Below the pieces are notes generated by a model that was not told where the DNA came from, ran no database searches, and worked only from the letters and a program-made list of their open reading frames with translations. The position numbers and the translations under genes are program-made. Of a stretch of 64,000 nucleotides of DNA, positions 1 through 10,202 are shown one piece after another; position 1 is the first letter of the stretch, and each line of letters starts with the position of its first letter. This stretch comes from Calendula officinalis (taxonomy: Eukaryota; Streptophyta; Magnoliopsida; Asterales; Asteraceae): assembly GCA_963853835.1 (NCBI GenBank), contig OY970829.1, positions 11,018,446 to 11,082,445 of the forward strand, read 5' to 3'.

Positions 1-2
1 TT

Positions 3-2189
3 GAACTCAAAGCCCTAAGCACTATTTTGCTTGCTATTCCCAATGACTATCAACATTTATTTGTTGAATATGATGATGCAAAGAAGCTGTGGCAGGCACT
101 GGAGAAGAGGTTTGTAGACACAAAGAGCACAAAGAGAAACATGAAGTCTGTTCTGAAGCAAGACTTTGAAAACTTCAAAGGCCAAAAGAATGAATCATTA
201 TCTCAAGTCTTTGATAGGTTCAACAAACTCATTGGTGAACTGAATCAAGTTGGGTATCAACCAGACAATGAAGATGTCAACAGGAAGTTTCTCAGGTCTC
301 TAGGTGAAGAATGGTCTATGTATACTGTTATATATAGACAAGGAGATCAACTGGAAGAGAAAGAGCTGGATGAACTCTACAATGAACTTAGAGTGTTTGA
401 ATCTGAGGTAAGTAATAAAACTCCTAATTTACCTACAAACAATGCTGCTTTTGTGTCCAGTACAGGAACAGGTCAAACCAATACAAAGATTGTAGGAGGT
501 GAAGATGTAGCAAGAGAATCCTTCTTCACTAGTCATGTGCATACTGCACTGATTAGTGAAGATCTGGAACAACTTCACCCTGATGATCTTGAAGAGATGG
601 ACATCAAGTGGCATATGGCAATGCTTAGTTTAAGAACAAAAAAGCTTCTCAAAAGAACTGGCTGTCAAAATCTGACCTACAACAAAGGTGATCGTGCTGG
701 ATTTGACAAAACCAAAGTCAAATGCTACAACTGCAGTAATCTTGGTCACTTTGCCAGAGAATGTCCTAGCAAAGATCAAAGATCGAATTACAACAAAAAC
801 AGCTCTTCAAATTCAACTGCATTAGTATCTCAAGAAGGACAAGGTTATGACTGGAGCTTTCAAGCAGAGGAACATGCACAGAACCAAGCTCTCATGGCCT
901 TTACTGATTTTACTATTGAGGTACATTCTAAGTCTTGCACTCCTGAATGCATTAAAGCATATAAAGAATTAGATAAAATTAACAAAGAAACACTTGAAGA
1001 GATGATATTAAACAGAAATAGGAGAATTGAATACAATGGGTGTATAGCTGATCTTGAAAATCAAATTAAAATCTACAAAATAACTGATCAAAAGATAAAG
1101 GATGAATTGTTACAAACTACTTATGAAAAAGAATATGCTCAGTTAAAATTAAAAGAAACTTTGATTAAATTAGAAGAGTGTCAAATGGAATTAGAACAAA
1201 ATAAATTAACTATTAAGAAATTTGAAAGAAGTTCTCAAATTGTTAATGAATTAACAAGTAATCAAACTACTGAAAAAGTTGTGCATGAAGTGGGATATCA
1301 TGCAGTTCCTCCTCCAACTAATTTTATCCCTCCTCTTAAGTCAAGCACAGAAAGAACTTTAAATGATTTAAAAATAGAGAGTCAAACTGAAACTGAAACA
1401 AGTAATGAAACAACTGAGTCAAATGATTCTTCTGATGATGATCAAACAACTGCTTCAACTGATGCAAGTTTTCATACAACACAAAGTCCAACTGAATCCC
1501 CTAAATATAACTTAGAAAATATACCAAAAATTTTAAGAAGGGGAAATCAAAGAAACTTGAATCAGTTAAAAGAACAAAGAAAGCCTGATGGTGCTAAGTC
1601 AACAAAATTAACATGCTTAATATGCAACAAAGTTAATCACATAGCAAAGAATTGTCATTTTAATCCAATTAACTTCAAATAATTCAAAGATTTTAAACTT
1701 AGTAAAGAAAAAGAAAAAGGTTTAAAACTAAAACAACCTGAAGAAGTTAAAATCTCACATGTTGAAATTCCCAAATTTGGAAGAACTGCACAGAGATTTG
1801 TGAAAAATATCAGGTATAAAAGTCCAAATAGAAGTCATTATTTTAAAAACAATGGAAAACATTACCCCAAGCTTTCAAACATCAGTAGAAACCATTCCAG
1901 ATTTACTACTGATAAAAACTCTAATTATAATGATGTTTGGTACAATTATAAAAACACTACTGACAATGCTAAAAACTTCTATTACCCAAATACTACTGGT
2001 CCATCAGTAGTAAAATACTCAAAAGCCAAAAACTACGGGTATAAACCTAGGTCAGTAGTAACACAGAACACCAGTACTAACCAACAAAATAAGACCAAAA
2101 CTGCATCCAAAGCTCATCCATTTAGCAAAACTTACTCTTCAAAGGATGAACCCAAGACAAAACAAGCTTGGGTTCCCAAAATTAACTAA
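3..2189 (+). pseudogene. copia gag, 5'-partial, one internal stop
   Basis: The Gag nucleocapsid/capsid protein packages element RNA. The frame is open from the window edge, so the apparent start near base 27 (a TTG) is only the edge of a longer gene. The first 130 codons look like the UBN2 gag domain of plant copia elements (LLAIPNDYQHLF, then KKLWQALEKRF). A CCHC zinc knuckle lies at about 721-765 (CYNCSNLGHFAREC) and a second, CX2CX4HX4C, at about 1614-1655 (CLICNKVNHIAKNC). A Lys/Glu-rich coiled-coil-like stretch separates them. A TAA at 1680-1682 breaks the frame, but the same frame continues with basic, Asn/Tyr-rich coding character to the TAA at 2187-2189. Pol then starts in a different frame. 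Confidence 0.85.
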
Positions 2190-2203
2190 TCCTTTTACTT
2201 TTT

Positions 2204-5200
2204 GTGCAGAGCATTCAGGTCCCTGACGAAGGAAGAATATGGCATATTGATAGTGGATGCTCTAGGCACATGACTGGAAATCTTCAAATTCTTAGAGATT
2301 TCAAGTCCTGTGAAGGTGGATATGTTGCTTTTGGTCAGAACCCAAGAGGTGGTAAGATCACTGGTACAGGTACAGTAACAAATGGTAAGATCACATTTGA
2401 TAATGTCTTCTATGTTCCTGAACTTCAATATAATCTGGTTAGTGTCTCACAAGTATGTGATAAAAAGAACAAAATTCTTTTTACAGACATAGAGTGCATC
2501 ATTCTTACTCCTGATTTTATTTTAGATGAAAAATTTGTTGTTTTAAGAACACCAAGGAGAAACAATGTGTATTGCCTGGATATAGGGGGAGAACTCATTT
2601 CTTCAAATGAGATCAACTGCTTTATATCCAAGGCAAACACAAATGAATCAGAACTCTGGCATAGAAGGATGTGTCACACAAATTTTAAAAATATGAACAA
2701 TTTAGTTAAAAAGAATCTGGTAGTTGGATTACCTCAAAAAGAATTTATGTGTGATCATCATTGTGTTGCATGCCTAAAAGGTAAGCAACATAAGACTTCT
2801 CATAAGTCCAAAGCTATCAATTCTATTTCTAACCCTTTGCAACTCTTACATTTGGACCTTTTTGGACCAACAAATGTAATGAGTATTGGAAAGAAACAAT
2901 ACTGCCTTGTTATTACTGGTGATTTTTCCAGATATACTTGGGTTTTCTTTCTTAGGACCAAAGATGAAACAAGTGAGATTATAAAGAATCTAATTGTCAG
3001 GCTGGAAAATACAAGAGATCTCAAAGTGAAAGCCATTAGATGTGATAATGGCACATAATTTAAAAATACTAATCTAATTGATTTTTGTGATCTTAAAGGT
3101 ATTGACAGGTAGTACAGCTCACCAAGAACTCCACAACAAAATGGTGTAGCTGAAAGAAGAAATAGAACAATAATTGAAGCAGCCAGATCCATGCTTGCAG
3201 ATTCAAAATTACCAATAACTTTTTGGGCTGAAGCTTTTAATACTGTCTGTTATGTTCAAAACAGAGTATTAATAGTGAAGCCTCATTTTAAAACACCTTA
3301 TGAATTGTTTAATAAAAGAAAACCATCAATAAGTTTACTAAAATCATTTGGTTGTCCTTGTACAATTTTAATTACAAGAGAACAAATTGGTAAATTTGAC
3401 TGCAAAGCAGATGATGGGATCTTTGTAGGATACTCAACTTAAAGCAAATCTTATAGAGTGTTCAACAAAAGGCTAAGGATCATTGAAGAAAGTGTAAATG
3501 TATCCTTTAATGAAAATCTGATGAATGAACAGGGAAATGGTCCAGATTGGTTATTTAACATTGATAATCTAACCAAATCTTTTGATGTAAACTATGATTT
3601 TAATACAGGAGATTCAATCAATCAAAATCAACAAGGAGGATCATCATCATTTAATGGTAGTCAAGACAATATGAAGTACATTCTGGTTAATACTGATCCC
3701 ACAGTTGATACTGAGGACAGTAGTAACTCAGATAACCCTAGCAATCTTGATGCTAGTAATAACTCAAATATTCAAAACACTACTGATCCCAATAGTAACT
3801 TAGAAAATCAAACAAATGATGATGAACCAATCAACCTTGACGTCAGTGCTAACAATGATCCACCAAAATCAAATGAAGATCATGTTGCTACTGATACAAG
3901 TATCAATGAGGAATCCTCACAAAATCCAGACAGTCAAGAAGGAACATGGACCGATGCACAGATTCCTGAATCCAATGAGTCAAACCTTGATAACCAATTG
4001 GCTGTTGATAAAATTCATGGCTCCAGAACTGAAAAGAATCATCCTTTGGATCAAGTCCTAAGTGATGTCAACTCAACCATGCAGACAAGAAGCACATTCA
4101 ATTCATCTTTAAATTCAAATGTTTGTAACATCAGTCTAATCTCTAATGAATGCATGTATGAATGCTTTTTGTCACAGGGGGAACCCAAAAAGGTTCAACA
4201 AGCCATGAAAGACTCAAATTGGATCATAGCAATGCAAGAAGAACTTCTTCAATTCAAATAACAAGCTGTATGGACACTGGTGCCTCTACCAAAAGGAAAA
4301 AGAGCCATTGGAACAAGATGGATCTTCAGAAACAAGAAAGATGAAAGCGGCATAGTGATCAAAAACAAAGCCAGACTTTTAGCCTAAGGATACACTCAAG
4401 AAGAAGGGATCGACTATGATGAAGTGTATGCACCTGTTGCTAGAATTGAAGCAATAAGAATATTTCTGGCATATGCCTCATACAAGAAGATCAAAGTGTA
4501 TCAGATGGATGTTAAAAGTGCTTTCCTATATGGGAAAATTGAAGAAGAAGTGTATGTGTGTCAACCTCCAGGATTTGAGGATCCTAAACATGATGACTGT
4601 GTTTACATACTAGACAAAGCTCTATATGGCCTTCATCAGGCACCAAGAGCCTGGTATGACACACTGTCATCATACTTGTTGAAGAACAATTTCAAAAGAG
4701 GTGCAATTGACAAAACCTTGTTTACAAGAAAATTCAAAGATGATATACTACTGGTTCAAATATATGTAGATGATATCATTTTTAGTTCAACAAATGATCA
4801 ACTGTGCAAAGAATTTGAAAAATTGATGCAAGTCAAGTTCAAGATGAGCTCAATGGGTCCAATGAACTTCTTTCTTGGACTCCAAATCAATCAAAGATCA
4901 GATGGTATTTTGATTAACCAATCAAAATATGTCAGAGACATCTTGGAGAAATTTGCAATGAAAGACTGCAAAAGTGCAAGCACACCAATGGAAACTCACA
5001 AACACCTACATCCTGATGTTGAGGGGGAGGATGTAGATGAACACCTATATAGATCAATGATAGGATCTTTAATGTACTTAACTGCATCTAGACCTGACAT
5101 TATGTATAGTGTTTGTGTATGTGCCAGGTATCAAGCAAGACCTAAGGAGCTTCACTTGCAGGCAGTCAAAAGAATCCTTAGATACTTGAAAGGAAAGCCG

Positions 5201-5707
5201 TCACTTGGACTGTGGTATCCACATGACTCACCATTCAAACTTGTAGCCTACACAGATAGTGACTATGGTGGTGAATGTCAAGATAGAAAATCTACTACTG
5301 GTGGATGTCAATTCTTTGGAGCAAGACTGGTGTCATGGCAATGCAAGAAACAAACAAATGTATCAACATCAACTGCTGAAGCAGAGTATGTAGCTGCATC
5401 TGCTTGTTGTGCTCAAGTATTTTGGATTCAGAATCAACTCCTAGACTTTGGTATATCTATCCTTAAAACTCCAATTTTTATTGATAATCAAAGTGCAATA
5501 AGTATTGTGAACAATCCAGTAAAACATTCAAAAACTAAACATATTGAAATAAGATTTCACTTTATAAGGGATTGCAATGAAAAGAAATTAATTAAAGTTG
5601 AGAAAATTCATACTGACAATCAACTAGCAGATCTCTTTACAAAAGCATTTGATGTAGGAAGATTTAGCTTCTTGGTTAGCAGTATTGGAATGATTTTAAT
5701 AAATTAA
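2204..5707 (+). pseudogene. copia pol (protease-integrase-RT-RNase H) with five nonsense codons
   Basis: This polyprotein carries the enzymes for reverse transcription and integration. In order: retropepsin-type protease with DSGCSRHMTG (about 2249-2278); GAG-pre-integrase His/Cys region with LWHRRMCHTNF (about 2657) and CVACLKGK; integrase core with LHLDLFGP, RCDNGT and PQQNGVAERRN as the DDE neighbourhoods; reverse transcriptase with MDVKSAFLYGKIEEEVYV and the catalytic YVDD (about 4765); RNase H with YTDSDYGGECQDRKSTTGG and the TKHIEIRFHFIRD tail. All parts lie in one frame. It is broken by TAA at 3056, TAG at 3110 and TAA at 3440, 4259 and 4385, with no frameshift over 3.5 kb. Family context suggests that the 3110 and 4385 stops replaced Gln codons (C to T). 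It cannot encode a complete Pol. Confidence 0.92.
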
Positions 5708-5880
5708 TTTAAATTTTAAATCATATGTACAGTTTTTTTTTTTTTTTTTGTTTTTTTTACTTCTTTATTTTAAAACTTGTTTTACTACTGGTAAGTTGTC
5801 ATTACTAATCGAGTAGTTGTTCTTTGCATTTTCTACTGATATGGTTTCAAGTGAATTAGGTTAGAGTATAAAACTCAAAA

Positions 5881-5920
5881 GTTACTACTGATGAGTTACT
5901 ACTGATGAGTTACTACTGAT
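5881..5920 (+). repeat. 14-bp tandem triplicate downstream of pol
   Basis: The unit GTTACTACTGATGA occurs twice exactly, followed by a 12-bp partial third copy. It lies in the 5708-6221 spacer between pol and the extra ORF. That spacer also holds a T-run near 5731-5756 and a TATAAATA at about 6030. The ACTACTG motif also recurs in the element's gag region. Confidence 0.85.
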
Positions 5921-6221
5921 AGATAATTATCTGTGAATTACATCATTTTACCAAACTAACCTCCATGAAAATAGCCGTTGGGTTATTATTCGAAGGACAT
6001 TTCGGTCATTTTGCAGGTTAATTCATAAAATATAAATAGCTGAAAGAGATTTATTTAGCATTATCCCCATCTCGATTTGATAAACCCTATGATAAATCCT
6101 AAACTCGATCAAAACCCTGCATCAGTAACAACAAAATTCACTTTATTCATCTCTCAATCGATCAAAATTTTGTCTACAATCAATCATCTGAGCATCAATT
6201 TTAAAGTCAACAATCATTCAA

Positions 6222-6515
6222 ATGGCTACCCTCACACCACTCGATGTTCAAACAAATCTCAAGTACTCTGAATTTCACAATATGAGTGCATTCTTGAGAA
6301 ATCCAGATGGCACAAGAGATTTTCGACCCATAGTTATGTTCTTGAAGAACTCATATATCCGGTTTGCTCTCACCATCAACCCTAAAGCTTATCAACATCA
6401 TCTTGTTGATTTCTGGGAGAATGCTGACAGACTTGAAGATGCAAACATCACTCAAATCAAATCAGTTGTTGAAGGATTTATATGCATAGTTAGTCAACCT
6501 ATGATGATACATCCA
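6222..6515 (+). pseudogene. post-pol third ORF of SIRE-like element, 5' part
   Basis: The ORF starts ATG GCT ACC and encodes about 95 residues before an abrupt sequence change. The pattern FHNMSAFL, then FLKNSYIRFALTINPKAYQHH, then a W-E-N-A motif, resembles a protein I recall as abundant in Asteraceae genomes, often mis-annotated there and found beside copia polyproteins. Its function is unknown; related SIRE elements carry an envelope-like ORF here, but I see no signal peptide or membrane segment. The ORF is cut at about 6510-6515, where an LTR-like sequence starts, so the tail of the 6222-6533 reading frame is fused LTR sequence. Assignment is by remembered pattern only. Confidence 0.6.
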
Positions 6516-7577
6516 TGCCTACGAAACACTTAAGGGTCACACTGGTGAGTGCATGTAATACGAGCAAGATAAGCAATGATACTACGAATAGGAGTGATTC
6601 ATAATAGTCATTATGAATCAAGTTAAGTATTAAGTCAAGTTTGACTTATTACTAGATTAGTTTACCTAACTAATTAATACAAGTATTTATACATTTACTA
6701 GTTGAGTAAATATACAATGTGTTAATTATAGATTATCCATAATATGATTTAAATCTATTAAATCATATAGTGTTTGGATAATATTATTGTCTAATTAATT
6801 ATTAAAAGTATTAAATGCAAGTATATAATTTGTACACGAAATATATATAAGTGTATAATACTAGACATTTAATAATTAAGTGGGATAATAATAACTAGTT
6901 AAACTACAAGGGTTTAAAGTGTAAAAGGATAAGTTTAGTTAATGATTAATATTAATTAAACTAGAAGGGCCCTAAGTGAAAGTCCTTCTATTATAAATAG
7001 AAGGCATGGGGTTCCCTTATTCCTTGCTCCAAAATCCGAAACCCTAGCCCCCTCTCCCCTTGGTTTCGGCCGAACAAGAACAACACCAAGTTCTTGGTGT
7101 TCTTGGTGTTCTTCGTTCTTCGTGTTCTTCGTGTTCTTCAAGTCTTGAAGATTCGAAGATCAAGTTCATTGCTTAGATCAACTAGAAGATCGCTCGATTT
7201 GTTCATCATCAGTGGATCTATCTTAAGCAAACAACAAGGTATGTTTTGAGAAAACCCTTTTCTCCCTTCTCCCTCTTGGACGAATTCGACCAAGAACCCT
7301 AGGGTTCTTGGTGTTGGTCGAAACACACACAAGTGTGTGTGTGTGTTTGGGTTTTCGTACAAGGTTTCTTCCATTGTTAATCTAATCTAGATTTCCAAGA
7401 TCCCAATCCTTTAGGGTTTAAGGATTAGGTTTAATCTCAGTTCCGCATTTAGGGATTAAATCAGCTAGTTGGTTTTAACCGGTCAAGAACAAGTTCATGT
7501 TCTTGGTCAGTATGGTTCGAACCAAGTAACTAGGAGGTTGACCCATGTGGTCAATCAGTATCTAATGAAACCCTACA
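6516..7577 (+). repeat. 5' LTR of the second copia-type element
   Basis: The right edge is well placed because the primer site starts two bases later and the LTR ends CCCTACA. The left edge (TGCCTACGAAACAC) is placed where similarity to the post-pol ORF stops, so it may be a few bases off. The LTR contains a TATAAATA-like box at about 6992 and a CTTGGTGTTCTTGGTG repeat cluster at 7090-7140. ORFs at 6956-7374 on the minus strand are by-products of this LTR. Confidence 0.6.
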
Positions 7578-7578
7578 G

Positions 7579-7590
7579 TGGTATCAGAGC
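7579..7590 (+). other. Primer binding site (initiator tRNA-Met)
   Basis: TGGTATCAGAGC is the standard minus-strand primer site of plant copia elements, complementary to the 3' end of initiator methionine tRNA. It lies one base after the LTR end. Confidence 0.9.
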
Positions 7591-7689
7591 GTTGGTTTAG
7601 AGATCTAAACTAGATTAACAAAGTTTGTTTGTTTAATTTTTATTAAGTTTTTTTTTGTTCCAATTTTTCTTCTTCTTCTTCTTAGAACA

Positions 7690-8250
7690 CGAAAAGGGTA
7701 AGAACCCTAGGACCAAGCATGTTAAACTAGTTAAGTTTAATTGGTCAAAAGGATTCTAGAAAAAACCCTAGAAATTTCGTGTAAGGGTAAAAAGAACCCT
7801 AGGATCAAGAACATTAAACTAGTTTAGTTTAATTGATCAAAAAGGCTTCTTTTCCTAACCCTAGTATTTCGAAAATAATAAGAACCCTAGGATCAAGATT
7901 GTCAAAAATCTTGATCAAGAGGATTCTTTCCTTAATTGTATGATCTTCCAAATCTAGGATCAAGTATGTTAAACCAAGATTTGGTTTAATTGATCAAAAA
8001 AGATTCTTTCCTTTTCTCAAAGATTTCGTGATCAAGGAGGATGCTTGAACACCAAGTTTGTTAAACTAGCTTAGTTTAATTAGTGGAAAAGTTTCCTAGA
8101 CTTTAAGAAATTTTCCCAAAAATCCTAGATGTAATCTAGAACCCTAGAACATTAAACTAGTTTAAGTTTAATGATCTAAAAGGATTAATTAGGTTAATAA
8201 TCTAAAACCTAGATAATTAAACAAGTTTATGTTTAATAGGTTTAATTATT
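7690..8250 (+). repeat. Degenerate tandem repeats in the retroelement leader
   Basis: Five or so imperfect copies of a roughly 110-bp unit carry AGAACCCTAGGATCAAG, TTAAACTAGTTTAGTTTAAT and a TGATCAAAAAGGATTCT tail. No coding potential is seen. Confidence 0.6.
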
Positions 8251-8549
8251 ATGTTAATAGATTTATTGATACTAGTTCTTTAAACCTAGAAATCTAGACA
8301 AAGTTTATTGTCTAAAAGGTTTGTATTAAAAAGTTTACATAAATTTATTAGGGTTATAATCCATCTTAGAATTTAAACAAAGTTTATTGTTTAAATAGGA
8401 TTGATTAGAATTAATCTTTAATTAAATAATGTCTTTAATCAAGAAAGTCAAAACCCTAGTTTTGGTAGATAAAAAACAAGATTAGGGTTAGACTAATTAA
8501 TGAGAATTAAAAGAAGTGTTGATTTCTAGTTCAAGAAATTTACAAGATG

Positions 8550-8553
<4 letters not shown>

Positions 8554-8622
<69 letters not shown>
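8554..8622. repeat. (AT)n microsatellite
   Basis: An uninterrupted run of about 34 AT units inside the leader of the second copia-type element. The flanking region 8250-10200 is AT-rich with nothing else recognisable, except that TGATAATCGGGAGTCCCGGC occurs twice (about 9822 and 9884). Confidence 0.95.
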
Positions 8623-8624
<2 letters not shown>

Positions 8625-10202
8625 GAATTTTAAATATTTAAAAGATAAAATGAATTTTAATAAATTAAATAGTTTATACGTATTTTAATTAGTTCAAGTT
8701 AAAATACATATAAATTAGATGTAATATTCTTATTAGAATGATTACAAGTTTATTTTAAAAGTAAATATATATGTATATATATTAAATACAAGATTAAATG
8801 GAACATTAAAATAATATTATTTTGATCTTTAGAAATATAATAATATAACTAGTAATTGTATAAGTTAATTATATAATTAAAATTAGAAAGTACAAAGTTA
8901 TGATTCCGTTATAACTAGAAATTGTACAAGTTGAGATTATATGATGAACTAGAAATATACAAAGTTATATATTAATATTATAAGGTGTATAAAGTTATAA
9001 GTTATTATAACTAGTAATTATACAAGTATAATATAAGTATTTTACAAGTCATGTAATATACTAGATTAATGATCAAGTGTAAATAACAAGAACCTATATT
9101 TAACTAGTTCAAGTTAAATGTAAGAAAGGTTTAAGCAAACTAAGTATTATTATATATAGTCTTTATATAATAAGTTTATTAGTTTCACTAAGTATAAACC
9201 GGTGATTGTGTTAGCTTAAGTTTCATCATGGTTGTTGGAGCTAGTGGGAGCTACACAAGAAAATCACAACGTTTATAAGTGTGTCGCTGAGACATAAGTT
9301 TTGGTGAAAACTAGTAAGTCAAAACAAATGTTTGATTTCATTATCAAACATATGAAAAACTAGGTGTGTTAAACTAGATTTATGATTCAAGTTTATGAAT
9401 CGTGAAAGGATTAAAAGTTTAATATAAGTGTTAAGTTTTTCAAGAAAGATAAAACAAGTAAGTTTTATTTTTAGATAAGGTTTTCCTCAAAACCTAGTAA
9501 TACGTTTTGTGCACCTCGTTTTAGGTATACATATAAAACGCGTAAATTCTTGAAACTAAAAGTTTTAAAGAAAGTTCTTAAAGTTTAAAAGGGATGTCTT
9601 GTTGAATTCTTGAATTCACAAGTCATATATTTTAAACAAGGATTAAGATTGGAATAAGGTTTAAGTTTAGTTCAAGACTTAAACAAACCCAAGAAAATCT
9701 TAGATCTAAGTACTATCCACCTAATGGAACACCTCACTTGTTCAACGATATTCATATTGTAAGGATAAAGAACCTTAGATATGGATTCAAATCATTGCGA
9801 GTGTTAGGGTGCGTAAGGTTCTGTGATAATCGGGAGTCCCGGCGCAGAACATCGCACTGTCTTAGATGGTATGATCTACTTTGGTGATAATCGGGAGTCC
9901 CGGCCCAAAAAGTACTTGAGTAGAATAAACATACTAGACTTTATTACTAACTTAGAAATGTACAATTAAATTGTACAAAGTTGTAATAAGTTATAAGTCT
10001 AAAGATTCTACGACCCCTAGGAATCGTGTCAAGTCTTGATACGATCGGTAAGGATGTTACCTACCAGAAACAGCATGTCTCGTCGGGAAGTGCCCAAACC
10101 TTGCGGCGAGAATGTGATATATGGATCCTAGGCCTAAAATATTAATTATGGGTTTATAATATATTTTAGAGAATGTTTATTGATGATTACTAATTAAACT
10201 GG

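Larger units (their letters stand above)
1..6515 (+). mobile_element. SIRE-type Ty1/copia retrotransposon, truncated at both ends
   Basis: The order is gag, protease, integrase, reverse transcriptase, RNase H, then a spacer and an extra ORF, which is the Ty1/copia order plus the post-pol ORF typical of the SIRE group. The 5' LTR and the start of gag lie left of the window. The 3' LTR is missing because a second copia-type LTR begins at about 6516 inside the post-pol ORF. Gag has two zinc knuckles and is long, as in SIRE elements. Lineage assignment is from remembered family features, not from a search. Confidence 0.85.
6516..10202 (+). mobile_element. Second Ty1/copia-type element, non-coding (LARD-like), 3'-truncated
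   Basis: An LTR of about 1.06 kb (TGCC...TACA) is followed one base later by a perfect methionine-tRNA primer binding site. The 2.6 kb internal region has no ORF over 60 codons, is AT-rich and carries degenerate tandem repeats. A short stretch at about 9770-9850 can be read as YGFKSLRVLGC, faintly like copia integrase, but it is too short to be sure. No 3' LTR is present; gypsy coding sequence begins at 10203. Confidence 0.65.

Noticed and set aside
6956..7374. Two minus-strand frames in the LTR
   Set aside because: They overlap an LTR with TATA box and primer site, and consist of simple CTTGGTGTTCTT-type repeats.
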